DNA of 64,000 nt, from contig NZ_JACHXD010000004.1 in NCBI RefSeq assembly GCF_014191875.1, forward strand, positions 248,001 through 312,000, in the 5' to 3' direction. The stretch is from Pseudoduganella violacea (GTDB lineage Bacteria > Pseudomonadota > Gammaproteobacteria > Burkholderiales > Burkholderiaceae_D). Below the pieces are notes generated by a model, which saw only the letters and a program-made list of their open reading frames with translations, was not told the origin of the DNA and did not search any database. Below are positions 25,521 through 33,756 of the stretch, piece by piece. The stretch's first letter is position 1. Each line of letters begins with the position of its first letter. The position numbers and the translations under genes are program-made.

Positions 25521-25545
25521 ATTTTTCTCCTTCGGTTGAGGGGTG

Positions 25546-26130
25546 TTACTCTGCAATATTCTTGTCGTCGGCGCCGGTCGGACCACCCACGGCCTGCTCA
25601 TAGTTGGCGATCACATAGGCACTCGCCAGATTGGCCACGCGGGTCAGCATCAGGTTGTCATGCACGCCAAAGGTGAAGCCCGCGCCCATGGCGGCGGCGC
25701 GCTGGAAGAATTCCGGGCTGGCGATCAGATTGCCTTTGCCGTCACGGATATTCATGCGCATCAACACACCGGAGCTGCCGGCCAGTGGGCCAAGGAAGAC
25801 GCGCTTGGTGGTGCTCTTGAACGAAACCTGTTCCACCACCGGCTCAATCACCAGGGTGCGCTCATTGGCGGGGCCACTGTTCCACTGAACCAGCTTCTCC
25901 TTCAGATCCTTCTGGATATTTTCATCGATCTTGTTCAGGGCCGGCACGTGGCCGCGATAACCAGGCTTGAATACCGCGTGTTTGACTTCGATACGGCTGA
26001 ATTTATTGAGGCTTTCGGCTGGGGCTGGATTCTGGCTGGTGGAGGCCTTGATCTTGGTGGCGCAGCCTTGCAGCAGGGCCATGGCCAGCAGGCTGCCCGC
26101 GATCAGGGCGGTGCTCAGGTTTTTTTTCAT
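25546..26130 (-). CDS. DUF4410-like lipoprotein, APE locus
   Basis: 194 residues with a lipobox, LLQGC (about 19-23). The mature part has KFSRIEVKHAVFKPGY, helical NIQKDLKEKLVQW, TLVIEPVVEQVSF and GVLMRMNIRDGKGN, the pattern of DUF4410/GNA1162-like proteins that often accompany envelope assembly systems. It may help localise the polyene lipid, but this is inference. It begins 38 bases after the ketosynthase stop. Confidence 0.65.
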   Translation of the reverse strand: MKKNLSTALIAGSLLAMALLQGCATKIKASTSQNPAPAESLNKFSRIEVKHAVFKPGYRGHVPALNKIDENIQKDLKEKLVQWNSGPANERTLVIEPVVEQVSFKSTTKRVFLGPLAGSSGVLMRMNIRDGKGNLIASPEFFQRAAAMGAGFTFGVHDNLMLTRVANLASAYVIANYEQAVGGPTGADDKNIAE

Positions 26131-26168
26131 TTTTTATTGCCTTTCTCTCTTGTGGTTGAAGCGGTACT

Positions 26169-27404
26169 TCAGGAACTCGTATGGCGCTTGAAGATCAGCG
26201 AGGTATTGATGCCGCCAAAGGCAAAATTATTCGACATCACATAGTCGCAGTCGATGCGGCGGCCTTCGCCGGCGATATAGTCGAGCGGCGCGCATTGCGG
26301 GTCCACGCTGTCCAGGTTGACGGTGGGCGCGAACCAGCCCTCGCGCATCATCTGGATGCTGATCCAGGCTTCCAGCGCGCCGCAGGCGCCCAGGGTGTGG
26401 CCCATATAGCTCTTCAAGGAGCTGATCGGCACGCCGCCGCCGAACATCTGCAGCGTGGCTTGCGATTCGGCGATATCGCCATGCTGGGTGGCCGTGCCGT
26501 GCCCATTGATATAGCCGATGGCCGACGGCGGCAGGTCCGCGTCTTCCAGCGCCAGGCGCATGGCCTGCTGCATGGTGGCGGCATTGGGCTGGGTCACGTG
26601 GCAGCCATCGCTATTGGTGCCGAAGCCCACCAGCTCGGCGTAGATGGTGGCGCCGCGCGCCTGCGCATGCTCCATCTCTTCCAAAATCAGGCAACCGGCG
26701 CCCTCGCCGATCACCAGGCCGTCGCGCGACTGGTCGTAGGGGCGCGGCGAGGTGGATGGCGCGTCGTTGCGGGTGCTGGTGGCGAACAGGGTGTCGAACA
26801 CCGCCGCCTCGGTGGCGCACAGCTCCTCGGCGCCGCCGGCGATCATGGCGGTCTGCTTGCCCGAGCTGATCGCCTCGTAGGCGTAGCCGATGCCCTGGCT
26901 GCCCGAGGTGCAGGCGCTGGACGTGGTAATCACGCGGCCGGTGACGCCGAAGAACACGCCGATATTCACCGGCGCCGTGTGCGCCATCATCTTGATATAG
27001 GTGGTGGCGTTGATGCCGCGCGTGCTGCGCTCCTCCATCATGCGGCCGAAGTCGCCGATGGCGCTGGGCGTGCCAGCCGAGGAGCCGAACGCCACGCCCA
27101 TCATGCCGCTTTTCAGCAGCGGCGAATCGAGCAGGCCGGCGTCGACCAAAGCCAGTTCAGTGGCGCGCGTCGCCATCAGGGCCACGCGGCCCATGCTGCG
27201 CATGCTTTTGCGGTTGAAGCGTTCGCTCAGCTCGAACGGCGCGGCGGGCGCGCCCAGCTGGGTGTTCAAGCCTTCGTAATCGGCCCAGCTTTCCATGCGC
27301 ACGATGGCGTTGCGGTACTCGCCCAGGCGCTGGCGGATGGCCTGCCAGTCATTGCCGATCGGGCTGATGCCGGCCATGCCGGTGACGGCGACGCGGCGCT
27401 TCAT
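26169..27404 (-). CDS. apeR: 3-Oxoacyl-ACP synthase of the APE pathway
   Basis: 411 residues from ATG 27404, which overlaps the ketoreductase stop. It is a FabF-type ketosynthase: Cys in SSACTSG, His in GHGTATQHGD, then Lys and His in SLKSYMGHTLGA, so the Cys-His-His triad is complete. In known APE systems this second ketosynthase (ApeR) sits beside the ketoreductase, as here; it is thought to act early or on a separate acyl chain. Order and overlap support co-translation. Confidence 0.9.
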   Translation of the reverse strand: MKRRVAVTGMAGISPIGNDWQAIRQRLGEYRNAIVRMESWADYEGLNTQLGAPAAPFELSERFNRKSMRSMGRVALMATRATELALVDAGLLDSPLLKSGMMGVAFGSSAGTPSAIGDFGRMMEERSTRGINATTYIKMMAHTAPVNIGVFFGVTGRVITTSSACTSGSQGIGYAYEAISSGKQTAMIAGGAEELCATEAAVFDTLFATSTRNDAPSTSPRPYDQSRDGLVIGEGAGCLILEEMEHAQARGATIYAELVGFGTNSDGCHVTQPNAATMQQAMRLALEDADLPPSAIGYINGHGTATQHGDIAESQATLQMFGGGVPISSLKSYMGHTLGACGALEAWISIQMMREGWFAPTVNLDSVDPQCAPLDYIAGEGRRIDCDYVMSNNFAFGGINTSLIFKRHTSS

Positions 27405-28147
27405 GCCAGGCCTCCGTTCACGGAGATGACCTGGCGCGTGATGTAGCCGGCTTCTTCGCCGACCAGGAAGCTGACTGCCGCCGCCACTTCGTCGGCGGTA
27501 CCGACGCGGCGCGCCGGGATCAGCTTCAACACTTCGTCCATCGGCAGATCTTCGGTCATATCGGTGTCGATCAGGCCGGGCGCCACGCAGTTGACGGTGA
27601 TGGCGCGCTTGGCCAGTTCCAGCGCCAGCGCCTTGGTGGCGCCGATGATGCCGGCCTTGGCCGCGCTGTAATTGACCTGGCCACGGTTGCCCACCAGGCC
27701 GGAAACCGAAGCCAGGGTGACGATGCGGCCCGGCTTGCGGCGCTGCACCAGCGGCATGACCAGGGGATTGAGCACGTTGTAGAAGCCGTCCAGATTGGTC
27801 TGCAGCACGATGTCCCAGTCCTCGCCGCTCATGGCCGGGAAGGCATTGTCGCGCGCCACGCCGGCATTGCACACCACACCGTAGTAGCAGCCGTGCGCCG
27901 CGATATCGGCCTGCAGCGCAGCGGCGGCCGCATCACGGTCGCCGATATCGAACTGCAGCACGCGCGCGGCGCGGCCCATGTCCACGATCTGCCGCGCCAC
28001 CGCCTCGGCCTCCGCACGCTGGCTGCGGCAATGCACCACCACGTCGAATCCGTCGCGCGCCAGGCGCAATGCGATGGCCTTGCCGATGCCGCGCGAAGAT
28101 CCGGTCACCAACACGCTTTTATTTTCGTTCTTCTTATGCTCGCTCAT
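27401..28147 (-). CDS. apeQ: 3-Oxoacyl-ACP reductase (FabG-like SDR) of the APE pathway
   Basis: 248 residues. The cofactor motif TGSSRGIGKA suits NADPH. The active site is Ser in LASVSGLVG with Tyr and Lys in VNYSAAKAG, and the NAG motif (CNAGVA) is present. It reduces the beta-keto group in each polyene extension cycle. It overlaps its neighbours by 4 bases on both sides. Confidence 0.92.
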   Translation of the reverse strand: MSEHKKNENKSVLVTGSSRGIGKAIALRLARDGFDVVVHCRSQRAEAEAVARQIVDMGRAARVLQFDIGDRDAAAAALQADIAAHGCYYGVVCNAGVARDNAFPAMSGEDWDIVLQTNLDGFYNVLNPLVMPLVQRRKPGRIVTLASVSGLVGNRGQVNYSAAKAGIIGATKALALELAKRAITVNCVAPGLIDTDMTEDLPMDEVLKLIPARRVGTADEVAAAVSFLVGEEAGYITRQVISVNGGLA

Positions 28148-28620
28148 GCTGCATTCCCATTCGATAATCCTTGCAGAAATTCATTTACATCCTCGGGCTG
28201 GAACACGGTCAGCGTGGCGCTGGCCAAGACCTCTTGCCCGGCAGCGCCGCCGTCGGCGATGCTGCATTCAAAAGCCGCCAGCCCGTTCTCGCCGCGCAGC
28301 ACCTGGCGCACCCGCACGTGCAGCACAGCGCCCAGCGCGAACAGGGGACTGGTGGTGGTATAGCGGCGCGAGCCAAGCAGGAAGCCCGGCTTGACCGCTT
28401 CGCCGCGCTGGCGCGCCAGATAGCCGGCATGGGCCGCCACCGCCTGCGCCATGTATTCGATGCCGACCCAACTGCCCACGCCGCCGTCGGCGCAGAACAG
28501 GCTGTCGGCGCGGATCGCGACTTCGGCGCACAAGCTTTCCTCGTCGGCCTCCAGCACGCGGTCGAGCAAGGCCATGGGGCCGGCGTGCGGCACCAGGCTG
28601 CGAAATTCGGGCATGCTCAT
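28144..28620 (-). CDS. apeP: Hotdog-fold 3-hydroxyacyl-ACP dehydratase (ApeP type)
   Basis: 158 residues of hotdog type: LVPHAGPMALLDRVLE at the start and GIEYMAQAVAAHAGYLA in the central helix, typical of the FabA/FabZ-like ApeP group. In the known pathway ApeP works with ApeI as a dehydratase pair that forms the conjugated trans double bonds. Here the ApeI-like partner is fused to the acyl ligase (38069-39829). The start overlaps the upstream ketosynthase stop in ATGA. Confidence 0.85.
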   Translation of the reverse strand: MSMPEFRSLVPHAGPMALLDRVLEADEESLCAEVAIRADSLFCADGGVGSWVGIEYMAQAVAAHAGYLARQRGEAVKPGFLLGSRRYTTTSPLFALGAVLHVRVRQVLRGENGLAAFECSIADGGAAGQEVLASATLTVFQPEDVNEFLQGLSNGNAA

Positions 28621-29801
28621 GCCATCCTCCCCAGCACCAGGGCGGCATTCGAGCCGCCGAAGGCAAATGAATTGCTCAGCGCCCGGCGCAGCGGCCGTCC
28701 CAGGTTGGTGCCCGGCGCGGCCACGTTCAGCGCCGGCAGCGCGGGATCGGCCGCGCCGTCCCACAGTTGCGGCGGCAGATGGCCTTGCGGGTTATCATCC
28801 TGCATCAGCAGCCAGCACAGCGCCGCTTCGATGGCGGCAGCCGCGCCCAGCGTGTGACCGGTGAGCGGCTTGGTGGAGCTGACCGGCACGGCGGCGCCGA
28901 ACAAATCAGCCACCACGCCCGCTTCCATCGCATCGTTCTGCGGCGTGGCCGTGCCATGCAGGTTGACGTAGTCGATCTGCGCCGCTTCCAGGCCGGCGCG
29001 CTGCAAGGCCTGGCCGATGGCCAGCTTGGCGCCGGCGCCGGAAGGATCGGGCGCCGAGATATGATGGCCGTCCGAGGACTCGCCCCAGCCGCACAAGGCC
29101 ACGGCGGCCGGCTCGCGGCTCATCAGGAACAGGGCCGCGCCCTCACCGATATTGATGCCCTTGCGGTTGGCGCTGAGCGGGTTGCAGCGCTCGGCGCTGA
29201 CCGATTCCAGCGCCGAGAAGCCAGCCACGGTAAAGCCGCACAGGCTGTCCGCGCCGCCGGTGACGACGGCGTCGCACAAGCCCATGGCGATCAGGCGCGC
29301 CGCGCTGGCCATGGCCTTGGCGCTCGATGAACAGGCGCTGGAATGCACATAGGCCGGGCCGCTGATGCCCAGTTCGGCCGCCAGCATGCCCGCCGGCGAA
29401 CCCATTTCCTGCTGGCCGTAATGGAACTGCGGCGGCAAAGCGCCCTGCTCCTGCATGGCTTTCAGCGCCAGCTCGGTTTCGGCAATGCCGGACGTGCTGG
29501 TGCCCAGTACCACGCCAACGCGGTCGGCGCCGTGGCGCGCAATGGCGGCATCGACGGCGGGCCGGATCTGCGCCAGGGCGGCCAGAACCAACTGGTTATT
29601 GCGGCTGCGCTGTGCCGGCGGCAGGTGGTCCACGGCCGGCAACCCGGTCACAGCCGCCTGCCCCAGCGGCAGTTCGCGAGCGGGCGAATAGCGCGTGGTC
29701 GGCAGCACGCCACTGGCGCCGCGCAGCAAGGCATCGCGCACCTCGTCGCGGCTGGCGCCCAGGGCGCAAACGATGCCGCAGTCGTTCAGGTAAAAACTCA
29801 T
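28617..29801 (-). CDS. apeO: 3-Oxoacyl-ACP synthase, chain-extending (ApeO type)
   Basis: 394 residues from ATG 29801. The Cys-His-His triad is visible: SSACSSS, NLHGTATPQND and KPLTGHTLGAAA; NSFAFGGSNAAL closes the fold. In described APE systems ApeO pairs with the chain-length-factor-like ApeC, encoded here at 41668-42414. It performs the repeated malonyl extensions. The start overlaps the lipoprotein stop by 4 bases. Confidence 0.9.
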   Translation of the reverse strand: MSFYLNDCGIVCALGASRDEVRDALLRGASGVLPTTRYSPARELPLGQAAVTGLPAVDHLPPAQRSRNNQLVLAALAQIRPAVDAAIARHGADRVGVVLGTSTSGIAETELALKAMQEQGALPPQFHYGQQEMGSPAGMLAAELGISGPAYVHSSACSSSAKAMASAARLIAMGLCDAVVTGGADSLCGFTVAGFSALESVSAERCNPLSANRKGINIGEGAALFLMSREPAAVALCGWGESSDGHHISAPDPSGAGAKLAIGQALQRAGLEAAQIDYVNLHGTATPQNDAMEAGVVADLFGAAVPVSSTKPLTGHTLGAAAAIEAALCWLLMQDDNPQGHLPPQLWDGAADPALPALNVAAPGTNLGRPLRRALSNSFAFGGSNAALVLGRMA

Positions 29802-30394
29802 GGCTGGCCCTCCTCGGCCGGCGCCGATTCGATCGTCAGACGGTAGTGGTAGCGCAGGTTTTCCAGCACCACGGTACCGAGCCAGCGCTGCGGCGCGCTG
29901 TACTCGATGCGCATGATGGTTTCGCCGTTCAGCGACAGGGTGCGGCGCTGCGCGCGCTCTTCGATCTGCCAGCCGGCAGGCAGCGCGGCGCGCAGGGCTT
30001 CGGCCGGCCACAGGGTCAGCTGCACGTCTTCCAATACGTCTTCGGCCTTGACCTGGGCCGGCAGCATCAGGTGGCGCCAGGTCTTCATTTCCTTGCCGTC
30101 GTAACTCAGCGAGAGCACGCGCTGGCCCAGGGCCAGGCCCACCAGCTCGATATGCGCGGCGTCGACTTCCAGCGCCACATCCAGTTCATCGCTGCGGCCC
30201 TTGCGCTCCACGCGCAGATGCTGCTGCACGCTGATGCTTTCACCCAGCGCCTGCGGCGCCAGCTTCAGACCCAGACGGGCGGCCGGCGGCGGCGTGGTGG
30301 CGCAGCCGGCCAGCAGCACGGCCGCCAGCATGCCGGCGGCGGCAACGGCGCGGCGCGCGCGCGGCAAGAATTCAAGCCTTTGCGGCATCGTCAT
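29798..30394 (-). CDS. DUF3261-like lipoprotein of the APE locus
   Basis: 198 residues from ATG 30394, chosen because it has AAGGA upstream; a TTG six codons earlier lacks one. Signal and lipobox are clear (AAVLLAGC). The mature part is beta-rich (RVERKGRSDELDVALEVDAAH, RVLSLSYDG, RIEYSAPQRWLG) and fits the DUF3261 lipoprotein found next to the exporter in APE clusters (ApeN position). It probably takes part in outer-membrane delivery of the polyene lipid, similar in logic to LolB. It overlaps the exporter end by 23 bases. Confidence 0.75.
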   Translation of the reverse strand: MTMPQRLEFLPRARRAVAAAGMLAAVLLAGCATTPPPAARLGLKLAPQALGESISVQQHLRVERKGRSDELDVALEVDAAHIELVGLALGQRVLSLSYDGKEMKTWRHLMLPAQVKAEDVLEDVQLTLWPAEALRAALPAGWQIEERAQRRTLSLNGETIMRIEYSAPQRWLGTVVLENLRYHYRLTIESAPAEEGQP

Positions 30395-32729
30395 ATTCCT
30401 TTGCAATTCCAAAACAGGGCACCAGCAGCCACACGCCCAGGGTGCCGAGCAACATGGTCAGACCGAAAGCCTGCAAGGCCGGCGTATGGCTCAATCCGAG
30501 CAGGCCAAAAGACAGGATGGTGTTGGCGGCCGACAGGCCCACCGCCAGCCAGGGCGTGCGGTCGCGCCGGTCCGGATGCTCCTGCATGAAGATGCCGTAA
30601 TCGACGCCCACGCCCAGCAAGAGCATCAGGGCCAGCACATGGAACAACTGCAAGCTATGTCCCGCCCAGCCCAGGATCGCCAGCGTGAGCACGCTGGCCA
30701 GCGCGGTCGGCGCCAGCACGCGCCAGGCGCGGCCACGGTAGCGCGGGAACAGCAGCGCAAACACCAGCACATACGCGGCGCCCACCACCCAGGCCATGTT
30801 CACGCGGTAGCGGCCCAGCACCGACGAGATTTCACCGACCTTGTCCACCCATTGCACGCCTTGCAGGCCGTCGGCGGCGTGGCGCAAGCGCGGCAGGCCC
30901 GAATAATTCATGCCGCGCAGGGCGACGATGCTGGCGTAGCCGCCATCGACCTTGCCCAGCCACAGATGGCGCCAAGGTTCGCTCGACGGCGCGGCCAGGA
31001 AGGCCGCCATCTGCAGCGGTTCGGCGGCCAGGGCGCGCTCGCGCGTGGCGTTGACCCAGGCAGCGTCCTCCTCCACCTGGGCCGCGACATTCTTCAGGGG
31101 ACCATCGGCCGCCAGCAGCTTCTCTTCCAGCAGGGCGCGGCGCGCCGTCTGCGTGCGCAGCGAAGGCACCCAGTTCGACATGGCCTGGTAGCCGCCGATC
31201 AGCCCCTGAGGTATCAAGGCGTCGAGGCGCTGCTTGAGCGCTTCCTCGCGCTGCAAGACTTCCTCTTCGCTGGCGCCGCGCACCAGGTAATACTGCACCG
31301 GGGTCGGCGCGTCGAGCAGCTTGCCCAGCTTGATCTGGTCGGCCACCAACTGCTTGGGCGAGTTTTGCAACAGGCGGATATCGTCGTTCGGCTGCAGGCG
31401 CGCGATGCCCGCTCCCGCCAGCGCGGCCAGCGCCAGGCCGGCCAGCACGGTGCCGCGTTTGAAACGCAGCAGCGGCCAGCGCGGCAGCAGATTGCCGTAG
31501 CCGCGCGCCAGCGCACCGGCGCGCAGGGTGGCGCCGCCGATCAGGGCCGGGAACCAGCACACCACCGTCAGCCAGGCGAAGACCAGGCCGCAGGCCGAGA
31601 ACACGGCCATGGCGCGCAGGCCGGGGAAAGGCGTGAAGGCCAGGCCCATATAACCGATGACGGCCGCCAGCAGGGTCAGGGACAGGCCGGGCATCAGGCG
31701 TTTCAGCAGCGCGCGCGAATCGAGGGCCGGGTCGGCCGCCATGCGGTTGCTGAGGAAGTAGATGCCGTAATCCTGGGCCACGCCAATCAGGCTGGCGCCG
31801 AATACCAGGGTCAGTAAATGGATGCGCCCGAACAGCAGCCAGCACACCGAGATCGCCCCCAGGCAGCCAATGCCGATGGAAAGCAGGATCAGGAGAATCG
31901 GCCGCAGCGAGCGGAAACTGAGCCAGGTCAATAGCACGATGCCGATCAGGGAACCGATGCCGATGGTGGACATCTCCGATTCGGCCTGCGCGCTGGCGGC
32001 GGCCGCATGCAGGATCACGCCGGCCGGCAGCAGCTCCACGCCCGGCACGGCCTGGCGCGCGGCGGCGCCGGCCTGCTCCAGCAGGGGCAGCACGGTTTGC
32101 TGGGCGGTGATGGAGAAGGCCGGCACTTTCAGCGTCATGGGCAGCAGCACATACTGGCGCTGGGCATCGGCCACGAAGAGCTGGCCGTCGCGCGGACGCA
32201 CCGGCGTTTCCTGCGCCCTCTCCTGCACCCAGCCGGCGAACAGGCCGAAAGGATCATCCTGCCAGCTGCCCAGTTTGGGGCCGCCGAAAGCGTTGTACAT
32301 GCGGCCAAGTGCCGCCTCCTGCCAGAACTGGGCGGGCTGCTCGCGCAACTGGGCTTCCTGCGCGGCCGTCAGCAGGGTCAGACGGTGGCGCTGGAACAGG
32401 GCCAGCCAGTCGTCCTGGGTTTTCTCGTTGACCGGGGTGGATTCGAACATGCCGGGTTGGTGCGCCAGCACCGCGCGGTAGGCGGCGGCGGCGCGCTTGG
32501 CGTCCTCCCAATCGGGCGCGCCGACCAGCACCACCACGCGCTGCTGGGCCGCGTCGACCATATGCAGGAAGGATTGCTGCAGCACCGGGTCGCGCTCCTG
32601 CACCGGCAGCAAGGCCAGGATATCGGTATCGGGCACGATGCGCTTGCCCAGCCACAGCCAGGCGTTATGGCCCAGCAGCAGGCTGGCCGCCAGCAGCCAA
32701 AGCAGCGCGAATTGCCGGGACTTGCTCAA
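30372..32729 (-). CDS. apeM: MMPL/RND-type polyene lipid exporter
   Basis: 785 residues with an N-terminal transmembrane helix, a large periplasmic loop, a block of helices (IGIGSLIGIVLLTWLSFRSL onward), a second loop and a second block ending near the C-terminus (LMLLLGVGVDYGIFMQEHPD). That GVDYG motif and the earlier GVAQDYGIYFLSNR match the MMPL superfamily. It should move the finished aryl polyene lipid across or out of the inner membrane to the LolA-like carrier encoded immediately upstream. Confidence 0.88.
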   Translation of the reverse strand: MSKSRQFALLWLLAASLLLGHNAWLWLGKRIVPDTDILALLPVQERDPVLQQSFLHMVDAAQQRVVVLVGAPDWEDAKRAAAAYRAVLAHQPGMFESTPVNEKTQDDWLALFQRHRLTLLTAAQEAQLREQPAQFWQEAALGRMYNAFGGPKLGSWQDDPFGLFAGWVQERAQETPVRPRDGQLFVADAQRQYVLLPMTLKVPAFSITAQQTVLPLLEQAGAAARQAVPGVELLPAGVILHAAAASAQAESEMSTIGIGSLIGIVLLTWLSFRSLRPILLILLSIGIGCLGAISVCWLLFGRIHLLTLVFGASLIGVAQDYGIYFLSNRMAADPALDSRALLKRLMPGLSLTLLAAVIGYMGLAFTPFPGLRAMAVFSACGLVFAWLTVVCWFPALIGGATLRAGALARGYGNLLPRWPLLRFKRGTVLAGLALAALAGAGIARLQPNDDIRLLQNSPKQLVADQIKLGKLLDAPTPVQYYLVRGASEEEVLQREEALKQRLDALIPQGLIGGYQAMSNWVPSLRTQTARRALLEEKLLAADGPLKNVAAQVEEDAAWVNATRERALAAEPLQMAAFLAAPSSEPWRHLWLGKVDGGYASIVALRGMNYSGLPRLRHAADGLQGVQWVDKVGEISSVLGRYRVNMAWVVGAAYVLVFALLFPRYRGRAWRVLAPTALASVLTLAILGWAGHSLQLFHVLALMLLLGVGVDYGIFMQEHPDRRDRTPWLAVGLSAANTILSFGLLGLSHTPALQAFGLTMLLGTLGVWLLVPCFGIAKEYDDAAKA

Positions 32730-33328
32730 AATAGCGCCGCCTCTTCCGCCGTCAGGGCCGCAGCGCCAGTCTGCATGGCCGAGAAGACGATCACCGTCTT
32801 GTCGCCGCTGGCTTCATTCATGACGATGTTCTTCACATAGGCGCCGCCCTCCAGGCTGATGGCGCCGATGGCCTTGGCCAGGCCAGGCTCGCGCGCCTTG
32901 AGCGCCACCTGCCAGCTAGCCGCATCGGCCGTGCCATCGACTTCGAACAGCTTGTCCAGCTGCGCCAGGTCGCCGCCCAGCAGCGAGAACAGCACGCTAT
33001 TAATCATGCGTACCACCGGCTCGTTCTTCGCCTCCAGGCGCATGGCCACGCGCTCGCCCTGGAAGTGGACGATCTCGTCGCGCGTCAGGCGCAGGGTGTT
33101 GGGGAAGGGCTTGAGCGTGCGCCACAGGATGCCCTTGCCGGCCACCACGCAGAAGCGGCCATTCGAGGCCAGCGGCTTCTTCATGCCGGCCAGATGTTTG
33201 GTCTGGTCGAAGCGGCCGCACAGCACGTCCGGCTTGGCCAGCATGGCCTGGATCTTGGCAATCGGCGCGGCGGCCTGCGCCAGCGCGCTGGCCGCCAGCA
33301 GCACGACACCCATCATCATTTTCTTCAT
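32726..33328 (-). CDS. apeL: LolA-like periplasmic carrier of the APE locus
   Basis: 200 residues from ATG 33328, with a signal peptide (MMMGVVLLAASALAQAAA). LolA-like features are an early helix (AKIQAMLAKPDVLCGRFDQT), then strands such as GRFCVVAGKGILWRTLKPFP and LRLTRDEIVHF. It is thought to ferry a hydrophobic product across the periplasm. It overlaps the thioesterase and exporter genes by 4 bases each. Confidence 0.82.
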   Translation of the reverse strand: MKKMMMGVVLLAASALAQAAAPIAKIQAMLAKPDVLCGRFDQTKHLAGMKKPLASNGRFCVVAGKGILWRTLKPFPNTLRLTRDEIVHFQGERVAMRLEAKNEPVVRMINSVLFSLLGGDLAQLDKLFEVDGTADAASWQVALKAREPGLAKAIGAISLEGGAYVKNIVMNEASGDKTVIVFSAMQTGAAALTAEEAALF

Positions 33329-33756
33329 GGCGCTGGTACTCCCAATTTTTCGAACAGCACGGGCGGCGAGACGAAGCACATCTCGCCCGTGGCGATATCC
33401 ACCGCCACCTGTGTGGTGCTGGCGCGGTTAATGCGCTTGCCGGTGGCGGCATCGGTGATCGTGTATTCGATCTTCAAACGGCTCTCCCATTCCACGATAT
33501 CGGCGCGCAGCTTGAGCACCTGGCCGAAGGTGGCCGGCGCGGCATAGCGCAAGTGCATATCGATGATGGGCCAGGCGTAGCCGGAAGCTTTCATCTCCAC
33601 GTAGTTGTAGCCAATCTTGTCGAGCAGGGCGCAGCGCGCCATCTCCAGGTATTTGACATAGCGGCCGTGCCAGACGATTTCCATCGGGTCCAGGTCGAAG
33701 AACTGGACCTGCATTTCGATCTCGGCCGACCAGCGGCTGGCGGTCGACTTACGCAT
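33325..33756 (-). CDS. apeK: Hotdog thioesterase (4-hydroxybenzoyl-CoA thioesterase-like)
   Basis: 143 residues with the motif VQFFDLDPMEIVWHGRYVKY, which includes the Asp of the 4HBT family, and a hotdog beta-sheet to the end. It likely releases stalled or finished acyl chains from the carrier protein. The gene overlaps the ammonia-lyase end by 8 bases. Confidence 0.82.
   Translation of the reverse strand: MRKSTASRWSAEIEMQVQFFDLDPMEIVWHGRYVKYLEMARCALLDKIGYNYVEMKASGYAWPIIDMHLRYAAPATFGQVLKLRADIVEWESRLKIEYTITDAATGKRINRASTTQVAVDIATGEMCFVSPPVLFEKLGVPAP

Noticed and set aside
26169..27872. A longer form of the APE ketosynthase (567 residues)
   Set aside because: The extra N-terminal part is a shadow of the ketoreductase gene; the ATG at 27404 with its ATGA overlap fits the family start.
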